Notes: generated by a model from the letters alone, not told the origin. DNA of 49,922 bases from Candidatus Paraburkholderia kirkii (GCA_001189345.1 LFKV01000020.1:1-49922), one strand, 5' to 3'; shown: positions 20,213 through 29,876, counted from the stretch's first letter. Numbers and translations are program-made.

Positions 20213-21006
20213 TGGACTTGCTCCCGCATAACCGGACAGCCGGTCCCGCTTAGGTTGGAGGATTTGCTTGCCGACGAAACTCGCGCGGCGAGCGGTATTT
20301 AAGGGCGCTATGCGGGTGTGACTCGTTATCGTGGTCGAACGCGATGGCCAGATTTTGCAGCGCCGTCCTGGCGTCGGGTTTCGGCATCCACGAAACGTAA
20401 TCACGCTTTATCGTTTCGTAATCACGCTTTATCGTTTTAACGAAGCTCTCGGCCATCCCGTTGCTTTGCGGACTTCTGACGGGTGTCGTTACTGGCTTCA
20501 GTCCGATTTTTCGAGAGAACTTCAATGTGTCATCGGCAATGTAGCAGGAACCATCGCCGCTTAACCACTCGACTTCCCTGTCGGCCTTCAACGCGCCGGT
20601 GAAGCGGTTCTCGACGGCTTGAAGCATGACGTCACGCACCATATCGCCAGTGTAACCGCCTGTGCTCGCGGCCCAACTCATGGCTTCGCGGTCGCAACAG
20701 TCGAGTGCGAAGACGACACGCAATGGGACACCGGCATCGCAGCGGAATTCGAAGCCATCCGAGCACCAGCGCATGTTGCTGCTATCCACCGCGACCTTGC
20801 CGTCATGCCGACGCGTAGACGAGGCGTGCCGAGGGCGATGTTCAAGCAGCAGGCCGTGGCGACGCATCACGCGATACACGCGCTTTGCATTTACTCGCGG
20901 TTGAGCCAGCATGTCCCGGCTTCGCCTCAGCAACGCCCAAGCACCTCGGTATCCATACGTCGGCGCGTCGCCTAACTCTAGAGATTCCACGTTGTGACTA
21001 TTCCAT
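20213..21006 (-). mobile_element. IS2-like (IS3-family) element, copy 1, internally deleted
   Basis: The terminal sequence TGGACTTGCTCCCGCATAAC at 20213 matches the style of the IS2 right end and is identical to copy 2 at 42238. Inside is an orfB-like gene on the reverse strand. Compared with copy 2, the region from just after the orfA start to the middle of orfB's N-terminus is missing (junction near 20977). No left inverted repeat is seen; instead the unit abuts IS630 copy B at 21006/21007, exactly as copy 2 abuts IS630 copy C. So this is a second, more eroded instance of the same composite. Confidence 0.75.
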
Positions 21007-21014
21007 TGCGTCAT
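20250..21014 (-). pseudogene. IS2-like transposase, orfA/orfB deletion fusion
   Basis: The open frame starts [13 protein letters not shown], the first residues of orfA, and then jumps to [18 protein letters not shown], a mid-N-terminal segment of OrfB. The deletion removed the OrfA HTH and the OrfB start. The DDE domain follows: [13 protein letters not shown] (first Asp), [15 protein letters not shown] (Glu). At the second Asp, copy 2 reads WLSDNGSCY but here it is WLSGDGSCY, which displaces the Asp of the conserved (S/T)DNG motif. [12 protein letters not shown] is an in-frame 18-bp tandem duplication shared with copy 2. The ATG of this frame lies within the IS630 terminal repeat. Transposition activity is very unlikely. 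Confidence 0.8.
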
Positions 21015-21957
21015 TGAATTGGCACTGGTCGAATCCGGCGCGAAGGATCGTCATATTTCCACTTGATCGGTTTCGGGTTCTTGTTGTGTTCGCGGATGTA
21101 TCGGCATCAGTTTGCGATCCCAATCCTTCACCGAAGTGAAGATGCCGCGAGCGATCACTTCACGCTGAATGCGCGAGAACCAGTTCTCCACCTGGTTGAG
21201 CCACGACGAGTAGGTCGGCGTGAAGTGCAGGTGCACGTTGCGCTGCGCATCAAGGAAGTCGGCAACCCGCTGCGTCTTATGGCTGCTGACGTTGTCGCAG
21301 ATCGCGTGGATTTCCCGGCGTTTGGGCTGGCTGGCGACGACGTCGGTCAGGAAGGCCACGAACTGCTCGCTGGTGTGGCGCGCCACCGTCTTGCCCAGCA
21401 CCTCGCCGGTGGCAGTATTGAACGCCGCGAACAGGCTGAGCGTGCCGTTGCGCTTGTACTCGAAGCCGTGACTCTCGGCGCGCCCGGGCGACAGCGGCAG
21501 CATACGGTCCTTGCGATCGAGTGCCTGGATCGCGGTCTTCTCGTCCACGCAGAACACCGCTGCGTGCGCCGGCGGGTTCAGGTACAGCCCGATCACGTCG
21601 GCTGCCTTGGTCTCGAAGTCCGGGTCGTTGGAGACCATGTGCCGCTCCAACTGCTGCGGCTTGATGCCGTGCTTGCGCCAGATGCGCTGCACGGCCGAGA
21701 CCGATACGTCGCCGAGTTCTGCTGCGAGCTTGTAGCTACTCCAGTGTGTCGAACCGTCGGCGGGTTTGTGCTTGAGGGTGCACTTGAGCACCCGCGCTTC
21801 CAGTTTGGCCGGTGGCTGCGTAGGCGCCCGCCCGCGGTGCCGGGCGTACATGCCGGCTAGTCGCTCGCTGAGGAAGCGCCCCGACCAGCGTGCGATGAAG
21901 CGCGAATCGCAACCCAGTGTGCGCATGATACTGTCGCGCGATTCGCCGTCCTCGAGC
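21007..21957 (-). mobile_element. IS630-family element, copy B, 5'-truncated
   Basis: This is nearly identical to copies A and C from its right inverted repeat (TGCGTCATTGAATTGGCAC at 21007) up to the CTCGAGC at 21951-21957, where similarity stops. The left inverted repeat and the first part of the transposase are missing, so the element cannot move by itself. It forms the second half of the composite with the IS2-like remnant. Confidence 0.8.
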
Positions 21958-21998
21958 TTGAGCTTTCTCGGTGGCAACGGAGTAGCGTCAGCCATCAT
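21051..21998 (-). pseudogene. IS630 transposase, copy B, N-terminus replaced
   Basis: The frame encodes 315 residues. From LEDGESRDSIMRTLGCDSRF onwards it equals copies A and C, with the catalytic FCVDEKT, ICDNVSSHKT and NQVENWF all present. The first 14 residues (MMADATPLPPRKLK) come from unrelated sequence joined at 21957, and the first HTH segment is missing. The C-terminus again shows the PIHPRTQQEPE shift. It differs from copy A by Phe for Val in ADFLDAQ, shared with copy C. The origin of the new N-terminus is not recognised; it may be the start of a gene destroyed here. Confidence 0.78.
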
Positions 21999-22061
21999 CG
22001 CAGCGAGGCAACAAGAGCGAGCCCGCCCACAAAAATCCGTATTGAAATGTGAGAGTTGTAA

Positions 22062-22814
22062 TTGACGACTGAACTTTTTGTACGCGATAGCAGCACAGCG
22101 AACCAGGATGAATTCGTTGTGCGCTTGATTGGCAATGGGGTCTCCGAGGGGCTATCAAAGGAAGGCGCCACGTTCAAAATCAGTCTCCCGTCCGGTACGC
22201 AGTATGTGCCTCCAAAGACGCTCGATGGATTCCTCTTCGCCAACGTCTTTGAGGCGATGATGATCGGCGAGCCATTCCACGTGCATGGCGTCGTGTCGGC
22301 CCGTGCAATAAAGAACGCGACGCTGTACTGCGAAGCATGGCACAACCTGCTTCCGAATATGTTCTCTCCGATCGAGATCACATCGGATGCGATCGTGTGC
22401 GACCGGAACGCGGTCTCCGCAGAAGATGACCGTGCGATTTCAGCGTTCTCGGGCGGCCTCGACGGTATGTTCACGGCGCTACGGCATAAGCAGCGAGATC
22501 TCGGAGAAGGATCGCATCGGCTTGATATGGTCGTGATGGTCCACGGTCTCGATGTCCCTCCTGACAACGCAGAAGGTTTTCGAAGCCTTAAGCAGCGAGT
22601 CGAACCGGTCTTCGACGAACTGGGCCTTACGTGCGCGAACGTATGGACGAACTTCCGTCCGCTCAATCGACAGCCGTGGGAGATGAGCTTCTCGGCGCAA
22701 CTCGCAGGCTGTCTTCACCTAATGTCAGGCACGTATCGATATGCGCTTGTCGGCAATTCAGAGCCGTACAGCGACCTTGTGTTGCCGTGGGGATCGAATC
22801 CGGCCACCGACTAA
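22062..22814 (+). pseudogene. PP-loop ATP-pyrophosphatase-like protein, C-terminally truncated
   Basis: I do not recognise a named gene. The 250-residue product has an N-terminal beta-rich part (MTTELFVRDSSTANQDEFVV ...), then RAISAFSGGLDGMFTALRHK, which looks like a PP-loop (SGGxDS) with Gly in place of the final Ser, then LDMVVMVHGLDVPPDNAEGF and YALVGNSEPYSDLVLPWGSN, a WGSNP-type motif known from QueC/asparagine-synthase-like hypothetical proteins. The stop TAA at 22812 follows WGSNPATD; the same frame continues ILSDSATG before another stop, so about the last third is probably lost. The start is a TTG (22062) right after two in-frame stops, which suggests N-terminal damage too. Neighbours are mobile elements, so this may be an island remnant. 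Confidence 0.5.
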
Positions 22815-23141
22815 ATTCTCTCCGACAGCGCTACTGGCTGACAACGTCGTGAACGCCCGCGTTCAGCGTTGTGTTGATGATCGCAGTCGGGTTTGCTCAC
22901 GACATACAGAGACATCACACTGCTCGTGCTATTGTCGCGATCGTTCGATACCTGAATCTGCATATCCACAAACAAATGAGCTTTCCGAAATGGCCTCGCT
23001 CAACTTTGTCATAACGATAGGCGTGCTAAACTCCGCGCGCGGTGCCATTGGACCTCAGCCCTTGGCATCCGCATGATGATTCATAGATCCGAATGCTGGG
23101 TTCGAGAGATTCAAATCTACTGACCTGGCCTGTACTAGACG
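22815..23141 (+). other. Intergenic decay zone after the PP-loop gene
   Basis: No supported gene is found here. The beginning may be eroded 3' coding sequence of the PP-loop gene. Around 23093-23116 there is a GGGTTCGAGAG stretch reminiscent of a tRNA T-arm, but no matching acceptor or anticodon arms. A hairpin with a T run ends the region. Confidence 0.35.
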
Positions 23142-23173
23142 GCTCTCTCGCATCTGGCAGAGAGCTTTTTATT
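23142..23173 (+). terminator. Rho-independent terminator before the phage-like gene
   Basis: The stem GCTCTCT/AGAGAGC has a 10-base loop and is followed by TTTTTATTTT. It lies 45 bases before the small gene at 23218, so it ends an upstream transcript or acts as a leader attenuator. Confidence 0.7.
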
Positions 23174-23217
23174 TTGTCCTTCACGCATCGTCAGCACAAA
23201 AACCACGAGCAACAACA

Positions 23218-23460
23218 ATGGCCTACAACAAGCTCAACAACCCCCGCGCATTCCCCGGCAACAGCAACTTGGGCATGTCGCTACGCGACTACTTTGCAGG
23301 CCAGGCTTTGGCCGGCAATGCATTGCCGGGCGATGCATCGCCCGCACTTCTCGAAGAGCGCGCGCGGTTCTACTACAGACTGGCTGACGCGATGCTGAAA
23401 GTCCGCGCAGAAGACGAAGCGCTGACCAACACCAGCGCGGTGATGGGCTTGAGCGTATAG
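23218..23460 (+). CDS. Small phage-like hypothetical protein
   Basis: The product has 80 residues: MAYNKLNNPRAFPGNSNLGM then SLRDYFAGQALAGNALPGDA, a short Ala/Leu-rich helix and RFYYRLADAMLKVRAEDEAL. The GMSLRDYFAGQAL segment followed by a YxLADAML helix is a pattern I associate with small accessory proteins of prophages in Burkholderia and relatives; the function is unknown. There is no signal peptide or membrane segment. The upstream AACAACA is a weak ribosome site. It stands alone between a terminator and unassigned DNA, so it is likely a prophage leftover. Confidence 0.5.
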   Translation: MAYNKLNNPRAFPGNSNLGMSLRDYFAGQALAGNALPGDASPALLEERARFYYRLADAMLKVRAEDEALTNTSAVMGLSV

Positions 23461-23826
23461 AGCCTCCGAAACGTACGACTGGCATCGTCCGAAACGTCTT
23501 CTCCCGGCGCATATCATTCAGACATAAAATCTAAAAAAACACTTGTGCATCAGTGCCTTAAGCTCTAGTCTTAACGTGACGCATAAGAATCGGCGCTCAA
23601 TGCCTTTCCCAGCCGCCGCGCCCTCGCCTGAGCGGCGCATCCACCCGGCTCGAATCCGCTCCCCCCCCTTGCGCGCGAAAGTCGCAAGATGGTTCGATTC
23701 GAGGAGCCATGCACGCGTCACGTGCTTCGGGCGCATCTATCCAGGCGGCAGCCACTAGGTCGGTCAATGCCAAGACAGCAAGCAGCAGCACGACCGCCCG
23801 CTCGAAGAAGCGCTTGCGCGCAGCAA
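23461..23826. other. Unassigned region with a weak reverse ORF
   Basis: There is no confident gene. On the reverse strand a frame from 23830 to 23597 opens with TTG overlapping the stop of the SDR remnant. It would encode a single hydrophobic helix (AVVLLLAVLALTDLVAAAWI) followed by a polar tail. The coupling and the helix are suggestive, but the start is weak and the tail is compositionally like random GC-rich sequence. Confidence 0.3.
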
Positions 23827-24433
23827 TCAAGTCTTAACGGCAGGCAGCGTCTGCCCGGTGATCGTCTCATCGATCGCGCGCTTATAGACCTTCGCGACAT
23901 CGGCAGCCGCGATGCCTTGCGACGGATCCTTGCCCATCGATTCCAGCGTCTCCGCGACCCAGCCCGGACTCACCACATTCACGCGCATCTTGCCTTGCAG
24001 TTCCAGCGCGGCAACGCGCGCGAATCCTTCGACACCCGCATTCACGATGCTCACGGCCGCGGCGCCGACCATCGGCAGCTGAGCCAGCACGCCGCTCGTC
24101 AGCGTGACGACGGACCCGCCTTCGTCCACATGACCGATCGCGCAGCGCACGAGATTCACCTGTCCCATCAGCTTGTTCGCGAGACTGAATGCATAGATAG
24201 TCGCCATCGCTGAGCGAGTCGAGCGGCGCGAACTTCGCCGCACCACCGACGCATACCACGGCGCCGACCTTCCCCACCTTGTCGAACATCGCGACGATGC
24301 TCGCCTTATCCGACAAATCGACCGACACATCGGAGCCCTTGCGACTCGCGGTGATCACTTCATGCTGCGGCTCGAGAATCCGTTTGATCTCGCCACCCAG
24401 CAAGCCGGTTGCGCCAACGAGCAGCACTCGCAT
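23827..24433 (-). pseudogene. Short-chain dehydrogenase (SDR), one frameshift
   Basis: This is an NAD(P)-dependent SDR of about 200 residues. The ATG at 24433 has an excellent AGGAGG site five bases upstream. The N-terminus MRVLLVGATGLLGGEIKRIL is the Rossmann GxxGxxG, then VSVDLSDKASIVAMFD and AVVCVGGAAKFAPL. A 4-bp tandem duplication (TATC, near 24195) shifts the frame inside the GDYAFSLANKL region. The rest continues as FSLANKLMGQVNLVRCAIGH, VVTLTSGVLAQLPMVGAAAV and RVNVVSPGWVAETLESMGKD, ending at the TGA at 23827. The active-site Tyr-x3-Lys is not obvious, as in atypical SDRs. One small lesion only; decay looks recent. Confidence 0.85.
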
Positions 24434-24615
24434 AAGTCCTCCTGAATCGACGTGACAGGGCCGTGCCGATACTCCGCGGCGCGGAAGACATGGAAAGAGC
24501 GAGCGATTATCGTACTGCCGTCGCGAGCGGCGTGCGGCGCGCGAGCACCCGGCGCCGCGCGAGAAAAAAATGCCGCGACGAATCGGGGCATGTCCGGATG
24601 CTTCAACGCAGGCGC

Positions 24616-24996
24616 TCATCCGCCCAGCAAGTCGATCACCTGAAGAATATCCTTGCGCAACTGATCGACATCGACCGCTGGCTGGGCTTGCGGCGCGGCC
24701 TGCGCTTCGGCCGTCTCGGCTTCATCGATACTCGCGCGCCCCTGCGAGTCGAGCCGATTGCGCGCGCCATTGATGGTGAAGCCCTGTTCGTACAGCAACT
24801 CGCGGATGCGCCGGATCAGCAAGACCTCGTGATGCTGATAGTACCGACGATTGCCCCGCCGCTTCACCGGCCTCAGTTGCGTAAACTCCTGCTCCCAATA
24901 GCGCAGCACGTGAGGCTTGACGCCGCACAGTTCGCTGACTTCGCCAATCGTGAAATAACGCTTGGCCGGGATCGGAGGCAAGACGACTTTTTCCAT
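24616..24996 (-). CDS. MerR-family regulator downstream of ihfA
   Basis: The product has 126 residues. The N-terminal winged helix reads RYFTIGEVSELCGVKPHVLR followed by YWEQEFTQLRPVKRRGNRRY and YQHHEVLLIRRIRELLYEQG, the MerR DNA-binding domain. After residue 85 there is a short Ala/Gln/Glu-rich linker and a C-terminal helix (VDVDQLRKDILQVIDLLGG) that probably dimerises. There are no metal-binding cysteines in the effector region. This MerR-like gene regularly follows pheS-pheT-ihfA in proteobacteria. Its target is unknown. The start at 24996 follows a weak GATGGTTGATCGACG leader. Intact. Confidence 0.85.
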   Translation of the reverse strand: MEKVVLPPIPAKRYFTIGEVSELCGVKPHVLRYWEQEFTQLRPVKRRGNRRYYQHHEVLLIRRIRELLYEQGFTINGARNRLDSQGRASIDEAETAEAQAAPQAQPAVDVDQLRKDILQVIDLLGG

Positions 24997-25087
24997 CGTC
25001 GATCAACCATCGTGGTAAGTGATGTCGATTGAAACGCGATGGCCGGCAGCGGGAAGCGCGAACGATGCCGCGCCCGAAAGATCGGGA

Positions 25088-25498
25088 TCAGCGTGCGAGA
25101 TCCGTTTCCGCTTCCGTTTCGACCAGCGCCTTCAGCTTCTGACTTGCATGAAACGTGACGACCCGCCGCGCGGCAATCGGAATGGCCTCACCCGTCTTCG
25201 GGTTGCGGCCCGGACGCTGAGGCTTGTTGCGCAGTTGAAAATTGCCGAAACCGGAAAGCTTGACGCTCTCGCCGCTCTCCAGCGCATCACGAACGACTTC
25301 GAAGAAGGCTTCGACCATATCTTTCGCCTCGCGCTTGTTCAGACCGACGTGGTCGAACAGCATCTCCGCCAGTTCGGCTTTCGTGAGCGTTGGCGTATCG
25401 CCGGACGCGCCGCCGTTCGAAGTCGTGGTATCCCGGGTCATGGCGCTGCGCTGCGCCGAAAGAAGGGCTTCGAAATCACTCGAGTTCATTTGGTTCAT
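25088..25498 (-). CDS. ihfA: Integration host factor subunit alpha
   Basis: IHF-alpha is the DNA-bending nucleoid protein that pairs with IHF-beta in replication, recombination and promoter architecture. The core [60 protein letters not shown] and [20 protein letters not shown] is complete. The N-terminal extension ([20 protein letters not shown]...) is typical of Burkholderia-group IhfA. I chose the ATG at 25498 because it matches that extension; a longer open frame reaches 25555. It is the third gene of the pheS-pheT-ihfA-merR operon. Intact. Confidence 0.93.
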   Translation of the reverse strand: MNQMNSSDFEALLSAQRSAMTRDTTTSNGGASGDTPTLTKAELAEMLFDHVGLNKREAKDMVEAFFEVVRDALESGESVKLSGFGNFQLRNKPQRPGRNPKTGEAIPIAARRVVTFHASQKLKALVETEAETDLAR

Positions 25499-25562
25499 AT
25501 CGGTAAAACGGCGCCTAACACGTTTAAGACTTGGCGATTGAGACGGACCGGCCAACTGCAGG

Positions 25563-27995
25563 CTATCCGCGCAACCGCGCGCCGTGTACTCGAGTCAGAC
25601 GATCCGCCAGCGTTTTGATGGCCGTATCGACCGTTTCGTCCTGAAGCGTGCCGCCAGTATCTTGCAACGTTACACGGAAGGCAAGACTTTTCTCGTGCGC
25701 TCCCAAACCACCGGAAGTATTTGATTTTGGACGAAATTCATCGAAAAGCGCAACCCTCGTGACGTGCTTGCATGCAGCCTCCGAGCGGGCGTTTTCGAGC
25801 TCGTCGAGCAGCGCCTGAACCGGAACGCCTTGATCTACGACAACCGCGATATCGCGCCGCACAGGCGGGAATTTGGACACTTCGGACGGCGCGGGCAGCG
25901 CGCGATCCATCAGCGCTTCGGCGTCGATCTCGAAGACGATCGGCGCATTGGGCAAGTCGTACTTCTGTAGCCAGCGCGGATGCAGCTCGCCGATCCAGCC
26001 GACCGCGCGCCCCGCCATTTCGATGCGCGCGCTGCGTCCCGGATGCAGCGCCGGATGCTCGGCCTTCACGAAGCGCGGTACGACAGGCGCAAAGAGTGCT
26101 TCGACGTCGCCCTTCACGTCGAAGAAATCGACGTTGCGCGATGCGGCGCCCCACTGCTCTTCGATCACCGGGCCATAAGCGAGGCCGCCGATCATATTCG
26201 GCTGCGCGAAGCCTTTGACAGCCAGCTCACCCGCCTTCACCGACGCGTCGCGATGGAACACGCGCCCCGCCTCGAACACACGAATGCGGTCGGCACGGCG
26301 ATTCAGATTGTGGCGCAGCACTTCGATCAGGCTGCCGAACGTCGTCGTGCGCATGACCGAAAGCTGGCTCGCGATCGGATTGAGCAGCATGATCGGGTTG
26401 TCGTTGCCGGCAAAATCCTGCTCCCACTCGGCATCGACGAAACTGAAATTCACCGTCTCCGAGTAGTCGCGCGCGGCGACCGCATGGCGCAACGTGTGGA
26501 TGGAACGCTTGGTTTCGTTCGTGATCCGCATTTCGCTGCGCGCGACCGGCGGCCGCGCCGGAATCTTCTCGAAGCCGTAGATGCGCGCGACTTCCTCGAT
26601 CAGGTCCTCCTCGATCTCGATATCGAAGCGATACGGCGGCGGCGTGACCTCGAAGGTGTCGCCGTCGCGTTCGAACGCGAGGTTCAGTCGCGTGAAGATC
26701 CGCGCGATCTCTTCCGCGTCGATTTCCACGCCGATGATGCGATGCGCGCGCGACACGCGCATCGACACCGGATTGCGCTCGGGCACGTTGACGATCTGAT
26801 CGTCGACCGGGGCGGCCTCGCCGCCGCAGATGTCGAGGATCAGGCGCGAGATGCGTTCGATGTGCTCGACGGTCGTCGAGTAATCGACGCCGCGCTCGAA
26901 GCGATGCGCCGCATCGGTCGAGAAGTTGTACCTGCGGGCGCGGCCGCGGATCGCGTCCGGCCACCAGAAGGCAGCTTCGAGATAGATGTTGGTCGTATCG
27001 AGCGACACCGCCGTGCTGTCGCCGCCCATGATGCCCGCGAGGCTCTCGATATGATGATCGTCCGCGATCACACCAACCGTTTCATCCACCTCGATCGTGT
27101 TGCCGTTGAGCAGCTTGAGCGACTCGCCCTTCCTGCCCCAGCGCACTTCCATCGCGCCGTGGATCTTGTCGAGATCGAACACGTGCGACGGACGGCCCAG
27201 TTCGAGCATCACGTAGTTGGAGATATCGACGAGCGCGGAAATGCTGCGCTGGCCCACACGCTCCAGACGCTCGACCATCCATTGCGGCGTCTTCGCGTGC
27301 GCGTTCACGCCGCGGATCACGCGGCCTGAAAAGCGGCCGCACAGATCGGGCGCAAGGATCTTCACGGGCAGCTTTTCGTCGAGCTTGATTTCCACCGCCG
27401 GCATCTCGAGCGCCTTCAGCGGCGCGCCGGTGATCGCCGCGGTCTCGCGCACGACGCCGAATACCGAAAGGCAATCCGCCTTGTTTGGCGTGAGCTTGAT
27501 CTCGAAGACGGTGTCGTCGAGATTGAGCGCTTCGCGGATGTCCTGGCCGATCTTCGCGTCCGCCGGCAGGATGAGCAGGCCGCTGTGATCTTCCGAGAGC
27601 TTGAGCTCGCGCGCCGAGCACAGCATGCCCTGGCTATCCACGCCGCGCAGCTTGGTCGGCTTGATCGAGAACGGCTCGCCACCCGCTTCGGCCGGCGACA
27701 ATACGGCGCCGATGAGCGCAACCGGCGCCTTGATGCCCGGCGACACGTTCGGCGCACCGCACACGATGTTCAGTTGCTCGCCCGTGCCGGCGTCGACCTG
27801 GCAAACATTGAGCTTGTCGGCGTTCGGATGCTTCGTGACTTCGAGCACCTGCCCGACCACGATCTTCGTGGTCGGTGGCGCGACCGGACGCAGGTCTTCG
27901 ACTTCGAGGCCGGCCATGGTCAGCGCATGCGCGAGCTCGTCAGTGGAGAGCTTGGGATCGACGAAGCTGCGGAGCCAGGATTCGGGGAATTGCAT
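25563..27995 (-). CDS. pheT: Phenylalanyl-tRNA synthetase beta subunit
   Basis: PheT forms the alpha2-beta2 enzyme that charges tRNA(Phe); the beta subunit also edits Tyr-tRNA(Phe). The 810 residues are full length. Domains in order: N-terminal [20 protein letters not shown], the EMAP-type tRNA-binding domain ([20 protein letters not shown], about 40-150), the B3/4 editing domain (about 215-400), B5 (about 405-475), the pseudo-catalytic domain, and the C-terminal FDX-ACB anticodon-binding domain ([20 protein letters not shown] ... [20 protein letters not shown]). It follows pheS by 83 bases and precedes ihfA. No lesions. Confidence 0.95.
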   Translation of the reverse strand: MQFPESWLRSFVDPKLSTDELAHALTMAGLEVEDLRPVAPPTTKIVVGQVLEVTKHPNADKLNVCQVDAGTGEQLNIVCGAPNVSPGIKAPVALIGAVLSPAEAGGEPFSIKPTKLRGVDSQGMLCSARELKLSEDHSGLLILPADAKIGQDIREALNLDDTVFEIKLTPNKADCLSVFGVVRETAAITGAPLKALEMPAVEIKLDEKLPVKILAPDLCGRFSGRVIRGVNAHAKTPQWMVERLERVGQRSISALVDISNYVMLELGRPSHVFDLDKIHGAMEVRWGRKGESLKLLNGNTIEVDETVGVIADDHHIESLAGIMGGDSTAVSLDTTNIYLEAAFWWPDAIRGRARRYNFSTDAAHRFERGVDYSTTVEHIERISRLILDICGGEAAPVDDQIVNVPERNPVSMRVSRAHRIIGVEIDAEEIARIFTRLNLAFERDGDTFEVTPPPYRFDIEIEEDLIEEVARIYGFEKIPARPPVARSEMRITNETKRSIHTLRHAVAARDYSETVNFSFVDAEWEQDFAGNDNPIMLLNPIASQLSVMRTTTFGSLIEVLRHNLNRRADRIRVFEAGRVFHRDASVKAGELAVKGFAQPNMIGGLAYGPVIEEQWGAASRNVDFFDVKGDVEALFAPVVPRFVKAEHPALHPGRSARIEMAGRAVGWIGELHPRWLQKYDLPNAPIVFEIDAEALMDRALPAPSEVSKFPPVRRDIAVVVDQGVPVQALLDELENARSEAACKHVTRVALFDEFRPKSNTSGGLGAHEKSLAFRVTLQDTGGTLQDETVDTAIKTLADRLTRVHGARLRG

Positions 27996-28078
27996 GTGTG
28001 TCTACGTTCGAAATGTTTGGAGTCTCTCGTCCGGCTCTTTCGCTGCAAGCCGGACGTCGCGGGCGATGCGTGCGGCGA

Positions 28079-29092
28079 TCAGGCGAACTGGCGCAGGAAA
28101 CGCAGATCGTTCTCGAAGAACAGACGCAGATCCTGAACGCCGTAGCGCAGCATCGTCAGACGCTCGAGGCCGCTGCCGAACGCGAAGCCGATGTAGCGCT
28201 CAGGGTCGAGGCCCATGTTGCGGATGACGGTCGGATGCACCTGACCCGAGCCGGAGATCTCCAGCCATTTGCCCGCATTCTTGCCATGCTCGAACATCAT
28301 GTCGATCTCGGCAGACGGCTCCGTGAACGGGAAATACGACGGACGGAAGCGCACGAGAATGTCGTCGCGCTCGAAAAACTTCTTGAGGAAATCGGTGTAG
28401 ACGCCTTTCAGATCCGCGAAGCTGATGTTCTCCTCGATCCACAGGCCCTCGACCTGATTGAACATCGGCGAGTGAGTGGCGTCGCTGTCGACGCGATACG
28501 TGCGGCCCGGCACGATTACCTTGATCGGCGGCTTGTTCATGCGCGCGTAGCGCACCTGCATCGGGCTCGTGTGCGTGCGAAGCAGGAGCGGACGGCCGTC
28601 TGCATCCTTGCCGTCGACGTAGAAGGTGTCCTGCATCGAACGCGCCGGATGATTCTCCGGGCTGTTCAACGCGGTGAAGTTGTACCAGTCGGTTTCGATT
28701 TCGGGACCGTCGGCGACGTCGAAGCCGATGGTGCGGAACACCTGCTCCACGCGCTCCCACGTTCGCATCACCGGATGCAGCGTACCTGCGCCCGCGCCAC
28801 GGCCCGGCAGCGTGACGTCGATGGCTTCGGCCGCGAGACGCTGGTTCAGCAGCGCATCGGCCAGCGCCTGACGGCGCGCGTTCAGCGCGGCTTCGACCTG
28901 CTGCTTCGCCTGATTGATGCGTGCACCTTCGGTCTTCTTCGCTTCCAGGTCGAGCTTGCCCAAACCCTTCAGCAATTCCGTCAGCGCGCCCGACTTGCCG
29001 AGAAACCGCGCCTTCTCGTTTTCGAGCGTGTTGGCATCGGCGGCGTGTTCAAAGGCGCTTTTCGCGTCGGCGACAATCTGGTCCAGATCCAT
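28079..29092 (-). CDS. pheS: Phenylalanyl-tRNA synthetase alpha subunit
   Basis: This is the catalytic subunit of the class II synthetase for phenylalanine. The N-terminal coiled coil ([20 protein letters not shown] ... [18 protein letters not shown]) is followed by the catalytic domain with [40 protein letters not shown], the motif 2 region [20 protein letters not shown] and the motif 3 region [20 protein letters not shown]. The length of 337 residues is normal. I start at the ATG at 29092 (preceded by GGGATCA); an in-frame ATG at 29101 would add three residues. A terminator-like hairpin between rplT and pheS suggests transcription control at this point. Intact. Confidence 0.95.
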   Translation of the reverse strand: MDLDQIVADAKSAFEHAADANTLENEKARFLGKSGALTELLKGLGKLDLEAKKTEGARINQAKQQVEAALNARRQALADALLNQRLAAEAIDVTLPGRGAGAGTLHPVMRTWERVEQVFRTIGFDVADGPEIETDWYNFTALNSPENHPARSMQDTFYVDGKDADGRPLLLRTHTSPMQVRYARMNKPPIKVIVPGRTYRVDSDATHSPMFNQVEGLWIEENISFADLKGVYTDFLKKFFERDDILVRFRPSYFPFTEPSAEIDMMFEHGKNAGKWLEISGSGQVHPTVIRNMGLDPERYIGFAFGSGLERLTMLRYGVQDLRLFFENDLRFLRQFA

Positions 29093-29194
29093 TGATCCCA
29101 TCTTTTAGCGTCGAAGTTCAATCAATCTGAGGTTCGGTTTTGCTCATCCACACCCTGCAACGCGCATGCGATGTGCAAAACCGTCCGACCAACA

Positions 29195-29223
29195 AAAACG
29201 GGGCTCGGTGAGAGCCCCGTTTT
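29195..29223 (-). terminator. Terminator/attenuator between rplT and pheS
   Basis: The stem ACGGGGCTC/GAGCCCCGT is flanked by A and T runs, so it can work on both strands. On the reverse strand it ends in TTTTTG and lies 66 bases after rplT. It would separate the ribosomal-protein genes from pheST. I see no Phe-rich leader peptide between it and pheS, so classical attenuation is not supported. Confidence 0.8.
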
Positions 29224-29289
29224 CTGCCTTCGCGCCACCGTCAACGACACGGCGACGCTCAGGCGAACCACGCAGTACTAATTTCGCAA

Positions 29290-29649
29290 TTAGGCTGCAA
29301 CGGCGGCTTTCACCTGCTTCACGATCGCAGCAAAAGCAGCCTTGTCGAACACAGCCATGTCAGCCAGCACCTTGCGGTCGAGTTCGATCGACGCCTTCTT
29401 CAGGCCGTTGATGAACACGCTGTAGGTCATGTCGTGCTGACGCACCGCCGCGTTGATACGCGTGATCCACAGCGCGCGGAACACACGCTTCTTGTTGCGG
29501 CGATCGCGGTAGGCGTACTGGCCCGCGCGCATGACCGCCTGCTTGGCGATGCGATAGACGTTATTGCGACGGCCGCGGTAACCCTTGGCCAGCGCGATGA
29601 TCTTCTTGTGACGGGCCCGTGCGGTAACCCCACGTTTTACTCGAGGCAT
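29290..29649 (-). CDS. rplT: 50S ribosomal protein L20
   Basis: L20 has 119 residues, the normal length. The sequence [60 protein letters not shown] and [20 protein letters not shown] is the highly conserved L20 protein, an early 23S rRNA assembly factor. In many bacteria L20 represses its own operon by binding the infC-rpmI region. It follows rpmI by 29 bases, with a GGAGAG ribosome site. Intact. Confidence 0.97.
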   Translation of the reverse strand: MPRVKRGVTARARHKKIIALAKGYRGRRNNVYRIAKQAVMRAGQYAYRDRRNKKRVFRALWITRINAAVRQHDMTYSVFINGLKKASIELDRKVLADMAVFDKAAFAAIVKQVKAAVAA

Positions 29650-29678
29650 GTTGCTCTCCTTGGAGTGTTAGTTGAGGG

Positions 29679-29876
29679 TTAGGCGAACGGCAGCATTGCG
29701 CGGACGGCGTTCAGATCGGATTCGTGAACGGCCGTTGCGCCACGCAGATGGCGTTTGTTCTTGGTGGTTTTCTTGGTAAGAATGTGGCGCTTGAACGCTT
29801 GACCGCGCTTGACGGTACCGCCCGGACGCACCACGAAGCGCTTCGCAGCGCTCTTCTTGGTCTTCATCTTCGGCAT
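29679..29876 (-). CDS. rpmI: 50S ribosomal protein L35
   Basis: L35 has 65 residues, the normal length. [40 protein letters not shown] and [20 protein letters not shown] match L35 throughout. It is the second gene after infC in the IF3-L35-L20 operon. The open frame extends far upstream, but the start is fixed at the ATG at 29876 by the conserved MPKMKTKK and the GGAGTTG ribosome site. Intact. Confidence 0.97.
   Translation of the reverse strand: MPKMKTKKSAAKRFVVRPGGTVKRGQAFKRHILTKKTTKNKRHLRGATAVHESDLNAVRAMLPFA

Noticed and set aside
20400..20445. CRISPR-like or other short repeat array
   Set aside because: The repeated AATCACGCTTTATCGTTT is a simple two-copy in-frame duplication inside the IS2-like orfB; no spaced array exists in the window.
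23085..23140. tRNA or tmRNA remnant
   Set aside because: Only a T-arm-like GGGTTCGAGAG is present; no partner acceptor or anticodon stems can be drawn.
24434..24615. tRNA-Pro gene that I would expect near the merR end of this operon in the group
   Set aside because: I could not fold any tRNA in this gap and am not certain it should be here, so no claim of loss is made.
25980..29095. Long forward open frames opposite pheT and pheS
   Set aside because: Antisense shadows of synthetase genes with no recognisable domains; codon composition is that of a complement strand.
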